This document shows, piece after piece, positions 17,479 to 25,312 of a DNA stretch of 64,000 nt. The position numbers and the translations under genes were made by a program. A model generated the notes under the pieces. The model saw only the letters and a list, made by a program, of their open reading frames with translations. It ran no database searches and was not told the DNA's origin. The first letter of the stretch is position 1; each line of letters starts with the position of its first letter. This DNA comes from Mobilitalea torta. GTDB lineage: Bacteria; Bacillota; Clostridia; Lachnospirales; Lachnospiraceae. The stretch is taken from NCBI RefSeq assembly GCF_050433395.1, contig NZ_JBNPXH010000004.1, forward strand, positions 283,866 to 347,865, given 5' to 3'.

Positions 17479-18879
17479 ATGCAGAATTATGACGTTATTA
17501 TCATGGGAGCCGGACCTTCCGGTATTTTTTGTGCCTATGAATTAATTAAAGAAAATAAAGATCTGAAAATACTAATGGTGGAAAAAGGACGCCCCATTGA
17601 AAAAAGAATGTGTCCGAAACGAACCACGAAGCAATGTATCGGCTGCCAACCTTGTGCAATTACTACCGGATTCGCCGGAGCAGGAGCATTTTCTGACGGA
17701 AAGCTCTCCCTTTCACCGGATGTCGGCGGTAATCTTCCGGATATTTTGGGTTATGATAAAACTATGGAATTAATTAAGGAATCCGACGATATTTATCTGA
17801 AATTCGGAGCGGATACCAATGTCTACGGCATAGATAAGGAAGCAGAAATCCGTGAGATCAGAAGACGCGCCATCAACGCCAATTTAAAGCTGATTGAATG
17901 CCCGATCCGCCACCTTGGTACAGAAGAAGGGTATAAAATTTATACCAGATTACAGGAGCACCTGCTGGAAAGCGGTGTTGAAATGATCTTTAATACCATG
18001 GTCAAGGACATTATTATTGAAGATAAAAAAGCAAAGGGTATCGTAACCTCCAAGGGTGATACCTATTATGCAGAGGAGATCGTCTCCGCCATTGGGCGGG
18101 AAGGCTCCGACTGGTTCAACCAGATCTGCAAGGAGCATGGGATCGAAACAAGGGTGGGTACCGTAGATATCGGCGTTCGTGTTGAGGTCCGGGATGAGGT
18201 TATGGAATTCCTGAATAAGAACCTCTATGAAGCAAAGCTGGTATACTATACTCCTACCTTTGACGATAAGGTACGCACCTTCTGTACCAATCCCTCCGGT
18301 GAGGTAGCTACCGAATACTATGAGAATAACCTGGCGGTAGTCAATGGACATGCCTATAAATCCAAGGAATTCAAAACCAATAATACCAATTTTGCCATCC
18401 TGGTATCCAAGAATTTTACCAAGCCCTTCAAGACTCCCATCGAGTACGGCAAGCATATCGCCCAGTTAAGCAATATGCTCTGCGGCGGCAGAATTCTGGT
18501 TCAGACCTTCGGTGATTTCCAGAGAGGAAGACGTACCACCGAGGAAAGACTTTGCAGGAATAACCTGATCCCCACTTTAAAGGATGCTATTCCGGGAGAT
18601 TTATCCCTGGTATTCCCTCACCGGATTATGGTGGATATTAAGGAAATGATCCTTGCCCTGGATAAGGTTACCCCCGGCATTGCCAGTGACGAGACCCTGT
18701 TGTACGGTGTTGAAGTTAAGTTCTACTCCAATAAGGTAGTGGTAGATACAGACTTTGAGACCAGTGTTTCCGGTCTGCGTGCCATCGGCGACGGAGCTGC
18801 GGTAACCCGCGGACTTCAGCAGGCTTCCGCCAACGGCATCAGTGTGGCGAGAAGTATTCTGGCCAGGATGAAGCAATAA
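17479..18879 (+). CDS. NAD(P)/FAD-dependent oxidoreductase (COG2509 family)
   Basis: This is a predicted flavoprotein dehydrogenase of 466 residues whose physiological substrate is unknown. The N-terminus MQNYDVIIMGAGPSGIFCAY is the FAD-binding fold. A cysteine cluster CIGCQPC lies near residue 55, followed by GFAGAGAFSDGKLSLSP, typical of this family. The C-terminal segment GLRAIGDGAAVTRGLQQASA completes the FAD site. The ATG at 17479 is chosen because AAGGAG lies eight bases upstream; the ATG at 17458 has no site. It stands alone, ending before a bidirectional terminator. Confidence 0.88.
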   Translation: MQNYDVIIMGAGPSGIFCAYELIKENKDLKILMVEKGRPIEKRMCPKRTTKQCIGCQPCAITTGFAGAGAFSDGKLSLSPDVGGNLPDILGYDKTMELIKESDDIYLKFGADTNVYGIDKEAEIREIRRRAINANLKLIECPIRHLGTEEGYKIYTRLQEHLLESGVEMIFNTMVKDIIIEDKKAKGIVTSKGDTYYAEEIVSAIGREGSDWFNQICKEHGIETRVGTVDIGVRVEVRDEVMEFLNKNLYEAKLVYYTPTFDDKVRTFCTNPSGEVATEYYENNLAVVNGHAYKSKEFKTNNTNFAILVSKNFTKPFKTPIEYGKHIAQLSNMLCGGRILVQTFGDFQRGRRTTEERLCRNNLIPTLKDAIPGDLSLVFPHRIMVDIKEMILALDKVTPGIASDETLLYGVEVKFYSNKVVVDTDFETSVSGLRAIGDGAAVTRGLQQASANGISVARSILARMKQ

Positions 18880-18902
18880 GGTTAACCCCCAAAAATAATA
18901 TC

Positions 18903-18955
18903 AAAAAGTCTATGGCATGCTGATCAATTGTTTTCAACAGTCCATAGACTTTTTT
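18903..18955. terminator. Bidirectional terminator
   Basis: AAAAAGTCTATGG (18903-18915) pairs perfectly with CCATAGACTTTTT (18942-18954) between convergent genes. The loop is long (26 bases). Confidence 0.88.
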
Positions 18956-18960
18956 ATACT

Positions 18961-19737
18961 TTAAAGCCAATCCTCAGGAACCGGGTCTCCATTCAAAAAC
19001 AGATCCGGGTTTCTCTGCAGGTAAGAAGAAGTAAGCTCTGCCATTCCAACTGCATCACATAATACACTTTCGGCATCACCAATTCTTCCTTCCCTGGCAA
19101 TCCCATGATGCAGAAACGGAATTAACATCTTGTCGTAATTCTGTGAGATATCTCCCTGAGGATTATAATGTCTCCTCATAGGGCGGTCCAGCAGCCTGCC
19201 ATCCGGTGTTAAGATCTGAAAAGGACGGTAATGCTCCGTCAAGCGGTTCTCAATCCCGTTCCATTCCTCCACTCCGTGCAGGTAAGTATTTCGTTTCAGG
19301 CTGCAGCCAAGAAACAATATCTTCGCCTTGCGGTCATAAAGCTTCCCCCAGCAGCCGGTTCTGGGACAGGGGGTCTGGCTATTCTCCTCACCGGAGGTAT
19401 ATTCCTGCGCATCCCTTCCATATGCCGCCACCGAATGGGTGGGATGCCAGGAACGGATCACCCCCGGCCTCTTTAGAAACAAATTCGTTAAAAGTCCCAC
19501 ACAGGAAGGCTCCGTATCCACACGGAACACCCTGTATTCACTCCCCATCTGTTCCCATGTATGGGTGGGAAAGATCAGCAAGCCTTCCCCCATATATTCC
19601 ATAAAAGCATCCAGCACCGTGTCCGCCCCGCCCACTACCTCACCGATGGCTTTCATAGAAGAGTGAATCAGCAATGTGTCCGTCGGTTCAATGCCCAGCT
19701 TCTTAATATCATGAATTAGCTCCTGCTTTGTATACAT
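18961..19737 (-). CDS. AAC(3)-family N-acetyltransferase
   Basis: This is a 258-residue protein of the aminoglycoside 3-N-acetyltransferase family (Antibiotic_NAT), which transfers acetyl from acetyl-CoA. Family landmarks are LLIHSSMKAIGEVVGGADT near the N-terminus, LLIFPTHTW, and RSWHPTHSVAAYG with the conserved His. Many chromosomal members, such as YokD of Bacillus, are not proven resistance enzymes, so resistance should not be assumed. It follows queA by 63 bases on the same strand. Confidence 0.88.
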   Translation of the reverse strand: MYTKQELIHDIKKLGIEPTDTLLIHSSMKAIGEVVGGADTVLDAFMEYMGEGLLIFPTHTWEQMGSEYRVFRVDTEPSCVGLLTNLFLKRPGVIRSWHPTHSVAAYGRDAQEYTSGEENSQTPCPRTGCWGKLYDRKAKILFLGCSLKRNTYLHGVEEWNGIENRLTEHYRPFQILTPDGRLLDRPMRRHYNPQGDISQNYDKMLIPFLHHGIAREGRIGDAESVLCDAVGMAELTSSYLQRNPDLFLNGDPVPEDWL

Positions 19738-19800
19738 CTCCTATCCTCCTTCTCCTATTCCGATCCCTTATACCACGGATTATACATCCATCATTTCGTA

Positions 19801-20871
19801 CTAGGAAATAAACATGGCATCCCCAAAGCTGAAGAAGCGGTAACGCTCCTTCACAGCTTCCCGGTAAGCCTCCATAATATGCTCCCTGCCCGCCAAGGCG
19901 GATACCAGCATCATCAGCGTGGATTCCGGCAGATGAAAATTCGTAATTAACGCATCCATAATCTTAAACTGATATCCCGGATAGATGAAAATCGAAGTAT
20001 CCCCGCTGCCGGGCCGAACCCTTCCCTGTTCATCGGCTGCCGACTCCAGGGTTCTGCAGCTGGTGGTGCCCACACAGATGATACGTCCGCCCTTTCTCTT
20101 CGTCTCATTAATGGTATCGGCGGCCTCCTGGGTCACCTGATAGAACTCCGAATGCATATGATGCTCCTGAACATTTTCCACCTTGACCGGACGGAAGGTT
20201 CCAAGACCAACGTGCAGGGTAACGTTTACGATGGGTATTCCCATCCCTTCTATCTCAGCCAGCAGCTCCCTGGTAAAATGAAGCCCTGCGGTAGGAGCTG
20301 CCGCGGAGCCCTCATATTTGGCATAAACCGTCTGATATCTGCTCTTGTCCGCCAGTTCATGGGTGATATAGGGCGGCAGCGGCATCTGTCCCAGCTGATC
20401 CAGAATTTCTTCAAAAATCCCCTGATATTGAAATTGAACCAAACGATTGCCATCCTCCAGCACATCGATAATTTCCCCCACCAGGATTCCGTTCCCAAAG
20501 CTGATCTTTGTCCCCTTCCTGGCCTTCTTGCCGGGCTTGACCAGGGTCTCCCAGATATCATTCTCCCTGCGCTTTAAAAGCAGCAGCTCAATTCTGGCAC
20601 CGGAGGTCTCTTCTGCTGTTTTGTCGGACACTTCTGACAGGGTATCCCCCCGAAGCTTCTCCCCGATCAGTCTTGCCGGTATTACCTTTGTATTATTGAT
20701 TACAAGACAGTCCCCTTTCCGCAGATACCGGGTGATCTGTTTGAATATCCTATGCTCTATAGCGCCGCTCTTCTTGTCCAGCAGCAATAACCTGGAACCG
20801 GAGCGGTCCTCCAGGGGATCCTGGGCAATCAACTCTTCCGGTAAATCATAATAGAAATCCTGTGTTTTCAA
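19801..20871 (-). CDS. queA: tRNA preQ1(34) S-adenosylmethionine ribosyltransferase-isomerase
   Basis: QueA transfers and isomerises the ribosyl group of S-adenosylmethionine onto preQ1 in tRNA, making epoxyqueuosine. The 356-residue protein begins KTQDFYYDLPEELIAQDPL and carries the conserved AAPTAGLHFT and ITNFHLPESTLMMLVSAL segments. The start codon is TTG, with AGGG eight bases upstream. The other queuosine genes are not in the window. Confidence 0.96.
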   Translation of the reverse strand: MKTQDFYYDLPEELIAQDPLEDRSGSRLLLLDKKSGAIEHRIFKQITRYLRKGDCLVINNTKVIPARLIGEKLRGDTLSEVSDKTAEETSGARIELLLLKRRENDIWETLVKPGKKARKGTKISFGNGILVGEIIDVLEDGNRLVQFQYQGIFEEILDQLGQMPLPPYITHELADKSRYQTVYAKYEGSAAAPTAGLHFTRELLAEIEGMGIPIVNVTLHVGLGTFRPVKVENVQEHHMHSEFYQVTQEAADTINETKRKGGRIICVGTTSCRTLESAADEQGRVRPGSGDTSIFIYPGYQFKIMDALITNFHLPESTLMMLVSALAGREHIMEAYREAVKERYRFFSFGDAMFIS

Positions 20872-20923
20872 AATATCGTCCCTCTCGTGACCGTATTAAT
20901 AATGCCATCCGTTTCTCTTGGAC

Positions 20924-20932
20924 ATTGTATCA
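20924..20932 (-). promoter_or_regulatory. Extended -10 promoter of queA
   Basis: The minus strand reads TGATACAAT, an extended -10 element, about 50 bases before the queA TTG. No good -35 hexamer is visible. Confidence 0.4.
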
Positions 20933-20955
20933 TAGCTGAACCTCAAAAATCCACA

Positions 20956-22866
20956 CTAATTTGCAAGCTGTATTATCTCCCACTCTGCATAGGCTGATTC
21001 CAGCTCCGATTTAACAAGACACTGCCTGTGATACAGCTCATTTAATTTTGCCTCGTCCGTATTATATTCCTCCATCATTGCTCCTAATGCCTTCTCCTCC
21101 GCCTCCAGCTCTCCGATAACTTCTTCCAATTCTTCCAGCCTTCTTCCGGATTGCTTACCGGCCCGGTTCTTCTCCTGTGTGCCGGTTCGTACCGTTTTCT
21201 CCTTGGGCTCGTTCCGCGGTATTCTCTGCACCGGTTTCTCCTCCTTCTCCTTGCTGCTTTCCTCCAGATAATAATCATAATCCCCGTCATACAGCCTGGT
21301 TCTTCCCTGCTGCAGTACAATTACCTTATCCGCCAGCTTGCGGATGAAATACCGGTCATGGGATACAAAGAGCATCGTCCCTTCATAATCGGCCAGAGTC
21401 TCCTCCAGAACCTCCCTGGAATCCACATCAAGATGGTTGGTGGGCTCATCCAGAAGCAGCAGATTGGCTCCCTCAAAGGTAAGGGAACACAGCCGCAGCC
21501 GGCTCTTCTCTCCGCCGGAGAGAAATTTTATCTTCTTATTCACATCCTCTTGAAGAAACAGCACCTTCGCTAACTGGGATCTGGCGGCTCCCTGGGGAAG
21601 GTCATGCAGACGGGAGAAATACTCCAGCACCGTCTGCTCTTCATCCGGATACTCCACATGCTGGGGCAGATATCCGATCTTTATACTGGCGCCCAGCCGT
21701 ACGCTTCCCCGGGTGGGCTCCAATTGCCCCAGAATCAGCTTTAACAGGGTGGTTTTTCCGCTCCCGTTCTCTCCTATGATACAGGCACTGTCCTGATAGT
21801 ATAGCACAAGATCAATTTCACGGAGCAATTCTCTCTGACCATAGGACAGCCCTACCCCGCCCAGCTCCATGGCGATCTTGCCTGATCTTCCCACCGCCGT
21901 CTGCTTCAGGCGGATCTTACGCTTCTCCAGTACCGGGCGGTCCAGCACCTCAATCTTCTCCAGACGTTTCTCCAGCTCCTTGGCACGCTTATACATCACC
22001 TCGCTGTCTCTCATAACTCCCCAGATACGGTACCGTTCAATCTGCTTCTCCATCCGCGCTATTTTCTTCTGCTGATTCTGGTAATTGCGGTATTCAACGA
22101 GAAAACGCCGCTCTTTCTCTGTAACATAATAGCTGTAATTGCCGGGATATTCCTCCATATGATCCAATTCCAATTCATAGATCCTGCCGACTACGGTATC
22201 AAGAAAATGCCGGTCATGGGATATAATAAGCGCGGCTCCCTGATAATTCTTAAGAAAGCTTTCCAGCCATTCAATGGTAACCAGATCCAAGTGGTTGGTC
22301 GGTTCATCCAGCAGCAGGATATCCGGCTCCTCCAGAAGTATTTTAGCTAAGATCACACGGGTCTTTTCCCCTCCGCTGAGCCGCTCAAAAGGCATCTCCT
22401 TCATGGCTGCGTCAATCTGCAGGCCCTCCGTCACCTTATCAATCCGGGTCTCTATATCATACCCGTGCATATGCTCATACTTTTCCAAAAGCCTGGCATA
22501 TTGGCCCATCACCCTTTGCAGTTCCTCTCCGTCCTGCTGCCCCATTCTTTCCTCCAGGTCTTCCATCTCTCTGCGAAGCCGGTTCACGGGCTCGAAGGCG
22601 AGGCGCAGCACCTCCAGAACAGATGCCGATTTCTCATATACCGGAATTTGATTCAGATATCCCAGCTTATTCTCCTTGCGGAGACTGATCTCTCCGCTCT
22701 GATACTCTTCCTCTCCCATGAGAATCTTCATCAAGGTGGATTTACCGCAGCCATTCTGCCCGATTAAGCCTATTTTTTCCCCGGTTTTAATCTCAAGGGA
22801 TATATTCTCAAACAGCTTATCGGCACCGTAATACTTTACCAGGTTATTCACATTTAACTCTATCAT
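20956..22866 (-). CDS. ABC-F family ATPase (ribosome-associated, YdiF/Uup-like)
   Basis: This is a soluble protein of 636 residues with two ATPase domains and no membrane segments. The first domain has Walker A GQNGCGKST and signature RLSGGEKTR; the second has GENGSGKTT and FLSGGEKSR. Both have Walker B LLLDEPTNHLD. The interdomain linker (about 240-330) is charged, and a C-terminal coiled coil (about 570-630) resembles YdiF/Uup rather than most antibiotic-resistance ABC-F proteins. ABC-F proteins bind the ribosomal E site. GGAGG is best spaced for the second of two adjacent ATGs. The leader contains a repeat, a terminator and a short ORF. Confidence 0.93.
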   Translation of the reverse strand: MIELNVNNLVKYYGADKLFENISLEIKTGEKIGLIGQNGCGKSTLMKILMGEEEYQSGEISLRKENKLGYLNQIPVYEKSASVLEVLRLAFEPVNRLRREMEDLEERMGQQDGEELQRVMGQYARLLEKYEHMHGYDIETRIDKVTEGLQIDAAMKEMPFERLSGGEKTRVILAKILLEEPDILLLDEPTNHLDLVTIEWLESFLKNYQGAALIISHDRHFLDTVVGRIYELELDHMEEYPGNYSYYVTEKERRFLVEYRNYQNQQKKIARMEKQIERYRIWGVMRDSEVMYKRAKELEKRLEKIEVLDRPVLEKRKIRLKQTAVGRSGKIAMELGGVGLSYGQRELLREIDLVLYYQDSACIIGENGSGKTTLLKLILGQLEPTRGSVRLGASIKIGYLPQHVEYPDEEQTVLEYFSRLHDLPQGAARSQLAKVLFLQEDVNKKIKFLSGGEKSRLRLCSLTFEGANLLLLDEPTNHLDVDSREVLEETLADYEGTMLFVSHDRYFIRKLADKVIVLQQGRTRLYDGDYDYYLEESSKEKEEKPVQRIPRNEPKEKTVRTGTQEKNRAGKQSGRRLEELEEVIGELEAEEKALGAMMEEYNTDEAKLNELYHRQCLVKSELESAYAEWEIIQLAN

Positions 22867-22884
22867 CATTTCCTCCGTTTCTGA

Positions 22885-23010
22885 AATAAAGAGGCCGCTT
22901 GCGGACTCTTGCGCTGCCGCGCGGTTGCCTTAAGGCAACACCTGCCTTATGCGCGGCATGTGCATCCTGCGGAGCATTTTATTGTATAGGGCGAACTTTC
23001 CTATACAATA
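22885..23010 (-). repeat. Dispersed hairpin-rich repeat, copy B (ABC-F leader)
   Basis: This 126-bp copy runs, in transcript direction, from directly after the upstream terminator U-tract to 18 bases before the ABC-F start. Its first hairpin TTGTATAGG/CCTATACAA is perfect, and its last hairpin is AGAGGCCGC/GCGGACTCT (one mismatch) followed by TTTATTT. The first hairpin also contains TTGTAT and TACAAT 16 bases apart, a possible promoter. Confidence 0.85.
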
Positions 23011-23050
23011 AAAAAGGATCCAAAGCCGAATAAGCCTTGGGTCCTTTTTT
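23010..23050 (-). terminator. Terminator or attenuator upstream of ABC-F gene
   Basis: The arms 23010-23026 and 23034-23050 pair over 17 bases with two G-T wobbles around a seven-base loop, with T-runs on both strands. On the minus strand it follows the short ORF at 23083-23211 and precedes the ABC-F gene. Confidence 0.88.
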
Positions 23051-23082
23051 CATCCTCTTCAAATATTCTGAATTTGAATCTG

Positions 23083-23211
23083 CTATGAAATCTCCAATTC
23101 ACTTATAGGGTTATATTGAAAGCTATTATATTTGGGCGCACGAATCCCCTTAACGGGCAAAATTGCGTTCATAATAGCTTCAAATTTAATCCATCTAAGT
23201 GCTGCGTTCAT
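23083..23211 (-). CDS. Short ORF (42 codons) in ABC-F leader, putative leader peptide
   Basis: This ORF has its own consensus promoter (23273-23301), a GGAG site seven bases before its ATG, and a terminator 32 bases after its stop. The product begins MNAALRWIKFEAIMNAILPV and matches nothing I recognise. A helix TTGAAGCTATTAT/ATAATAGCTTTCAA can form inside the coding region. Near-identical 17-base direct repeats flank it (23088-23104 and 23215-23231, one difference), and the second carries the ribosome site. Either a small protein, an sRNA, or a regulatory leader peptide for the ABC-F gene is possible; I favour the last. Confidence 0.5.
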   Translation of the reverse strand: MNAALRWIKFEAIMNAILPVKGIRAPKYNSFQYNPISELEIS

Positions 23212-23272
23212 TCCAAATCTCCATTTCACTTCTGCAAATTCAAGCCTGCAGTCAAAGTATCTTTCGAGTTAA

Positions 23273-23301
23273 ATCATATGCCAACAAACTGCTTTTGTCA
23301 A
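23273..23301 (-). promoter_or_regulatory. Promoter of ABC-F leader transcript
   Basis: A perfect TTGACA (23296-23301) and TATGAT (23273-23278) are 17 bases apart on the minus strand, immediately after the stop codon of the Gfo/Idh gene. Confidence 0.75.
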
Positions 23302-23302
23302 G

Positions 23303-24379
23303 TTAAAAATATACAGTCTTGCCGGTGCGCGCGGCCTCATAGATGGCCTCCAGAATCTGGGTCACCACAATCGCCTGCTCCGGTTTTACCACCAGCTCTT
23401 CCCCTTTTGTAATGGCATTATAGAATACTTTCTGCTCAATGTCGGGAGCCTCCTCACTGGCACCGCTGAAGAAAGCAACTCCGCCGGCCTCCAGATTGGG
23501 TTTCTCCACACTCTGTCTGTCATACTTGACCCGGTTGATCCGAAGCCCGTCCTTCATGTCCGCACCGGCCTTGGTGCCGCAGAGACTGGTCTTAGCCTCA
23601 TCCACCTCCAGGGTGTTGAGAGCCCAGGAGGCTTCCAGATGTATGGTCGCACCATTCTTCATCTTTACAAAGCCGATTGCTGCATCCTCAACAGTGAATT
23701 CCTCCGGCTTCCAATTGCCGAAGGCATTGCCCTGATCCGTCTGATCGGCCAGCTTACGGTATACGGAACCTGTTACGGATTCCGGCTCATAATTATTCAT
23801 CATCCAGAGGGTTAAGTCAAGGGCATGGGTACCGATATCAATTAACGGTCCTCCTCCCTGCTCCTCCTCATTGAGAAATACTCCCCATGTGGGAACTGCG
23901 CGTCTGCGCACAGCGTGGGCACGGGCATAGTAGACCTCTCCCAGATCCCCGTTGTCACAGGCAGTCTTAAGATACAGAGAATCCGGACGGTAGCGGTTCT
24001 GATAGCCTATGGTGAGGAGCTTGCCCGTCTCCCTTGCGGTGTCCAGCATCCGCTTTGCATCCGCATAGGATTTTGCCATGGGCTTTTCACACATAACATG
24101 CTTGCCGGCCTTCATTGCAGCTATCGAAATAGCCGAATGGGATTTGTTCGGAGTCAGCACATAGACCGCCTCCATATCTTCTTCCTTCACCATCTCCATA
24201 TAATCCGTATACACACGGGAAGCCTCCGTACCGAATTGGGCCTTTGCCGCCTCCGCTTTGGCTCTGTCAATATCACAGAACGCCACGATTTCAAAATTAC
24301 CGTTCTTCTTAATCGCAGGCAAATGCTTCTGATTCGCAATGCCTCCGCAGCCAACGATACCCACCTTAACCTTTCGCAT
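23303..24379 (-). CDS. Gfo/Idh/MocA family oxidoreductase
   Basis: This is an NAD(P)-dependent sugar or polyol dehydrogenase of 358 residues. The Rossmann motif VGIVGCGGIANQKHLPAI is at the N-terminus, the catalytic-region Lys is in VMCEKPMAKS (near residue 97), and the C-terminal domain carries GGGPLIDIGTHALDLTLWMM with Asp and His. It is the last gene of a four-gene set with two TIM-barrel isomerases and a second Gfo/Idh protein. A repeat (24402-24513) separates it from the gene before it. Confidence 0.93.
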   Translation of the reverse strand: MRKVKVGIVGCGGIANQKHLPAIKKNGNFEIVAFCDIDRAKAEAAKAQFGTEASRVYTDYMEMVKEEDMEAVYVLTPNKSHSAISIAAMKAGKHVMCEKPMAKSYADAKRMLDTARETGKLLTIGYQNRYRPDSLYLKTACDNGDLGEVYYARAHAVRRRAVPTWGVFLNEEEQGGGPLIDIGTHALDLTLWMMNNYEPESVTGSVYRKLADQTDQGNAFGNWKPEEFTVEDAAIGFVKMKNGATIHLEASWALNTLEVDEAKTSLCGTKAGADMKDGLRINRVKYDRQSVEKPNLEAGGVAFFSGASEEAPDIEQKVFYNAITKGEELVVKPEQAIVVTQILEAIYEAARTGKTVYF

Positions 24380-24401
24380 GAATCAAACCTCCGTTAATTA
24401 T

Positions 24402-24513
24402 AATAAAGAGTCCGCTTGCAGACTCTTGCGTTGCCGCGCGGTTGCCTTTAGGCAATATCTGCCTTGTGCGCGGCATGTGCATCCTGCGGAGCATTTGTCG
24501 TATAGGACGGACT
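24402..24513 (-). repeat. Dispersed hairpin-rich repeat, copy C (inside the operon)
   Basis: This 112-bp copy fills the gap between the isomerase stop and the Gfo/Idh start, ending 23 bases before that ATG. In transcript orientation its first bases overlap the isomerase stop codon. Unlike copies A and B there is no terminator before it. Confidence 0.85.
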
Positions 24514-25273
24514 ACCAGCCCTGGGAGCTTAGATACTCCCTGCTTAAACGTGCATCTTCCATTGCTGAATACTGCGGGTGCCCATCCTGCTCCACAACAA
24601 CCCATTCGCTGGAACCTGCTGCCGCCTGCTCCAGAATAGCCGGGAAGTCCAGTATTCCCTTCCCTACCGCGCGGAATTCAAAGCCTTTCTCCAGGCTGTA
24701 ATCCTTCAAATGCACGATCGGCAGTCTGCCGGCATATTTCTTCATATAAGCGGCAGGCTCCTCACCGGCAAATTTTGTCCAGCAGGTATCCAGCTCTACT
24801 TGAAGCACTTCACTGCCATGGATACGGTACATATAATCCAATACGTACTCCCCATCCTCCGTTTTCCGGAACTCAAAGTCATGATTATGGTACAGAAGTG
24901 TAATTCCGGCCTCCCTGCACGCCTGGGAGATCGCCGGTATATTCTTCATGAATTCTTCAAAATGCTCCGAGCCATAGCGCTGCTCCTCCGGTAAATTGGG
25001 GATAGCTGCATATTTACAGCCAATAACCGCATAATTATGAACGGTTCCCTGCATATCCCGCTGGAATTCCTGGTAGGACACATGGGCCGAAATCGGAATC
25101 AAGCCTGTCTCACTGAGAATATCCCGGATTTCCTCCGGATTATGACCATACAGGCCTGCCAGCTCCACGCCGTCATAACCCATTTTCTTTACTTCCTGCA
25201 TTGCCTTGGCAAAATCCTGTTCTGCCTCCTCCCGAATGGAGTACACCTGGAGCGCAACGGGTAATGTTTTCAT
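24512..25273 (-). CDS. Sugar phosphate isomerase/epimerase-like TIM-barrel protein
   Basis: This is a 253-residue AP endonuclease 2-type TIM barrel (COG1082), a metal-dependent sugar isomerase or epimerase. It begins LPVALQVYSIREEAEQDFAK, and metal-ligand candidates are visible in GYDGVELAG, LLYHNHDFEF, LQVELDTCW and LPIVHLKDYS. GAGGAG precedes the ATG. The stop codon touches repeat copy C, so the last residues (SSQGW) may have been altered by that sequence. Confidence 0.88.
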   Translation of the reverse strand: MKTLPVALQVYSIREEAEQDFAKAMQEVKKMGYDGVELAGLYGHNPEEIRDILSETGLIPISAHVSYQEFQRDMQGTVHNYAVIGCKYAAIPNLPEEQRYGSEHFEEFMKNIPAISQACREAGITLLYHNHDFEFRKTEDGEYVLDYMYRIHGSEVLQVELDTCWTKFAGEEPAAYMKKYAGRLPIVHLKDYSLEKGFEFRAVGKGILDFPAILEQAAAGSSEWVVVEQDGHPQYSAMEDARLSREYLSSQGW

Positions 25274-25312
25274 ATGGAAACTCCTCTCCGCCTTTTCATC
25301 GTTGTCTGGCTC

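Noticed and set aside
18961..19737. Aminoglycoside resistance gene
   Set aside because: Family membership is clear, but chromosomal AAC(3)-like proteins often lack resistance activity and nothing here links it to a resistance cluster.
23116..23412. 98-codon plus-strand frame in the ABC-F leader
   Set aside because: It has no ribosome site, runs antisense into the Gfo/Idh gene, and is the complement of the better supported minus-strand leader.
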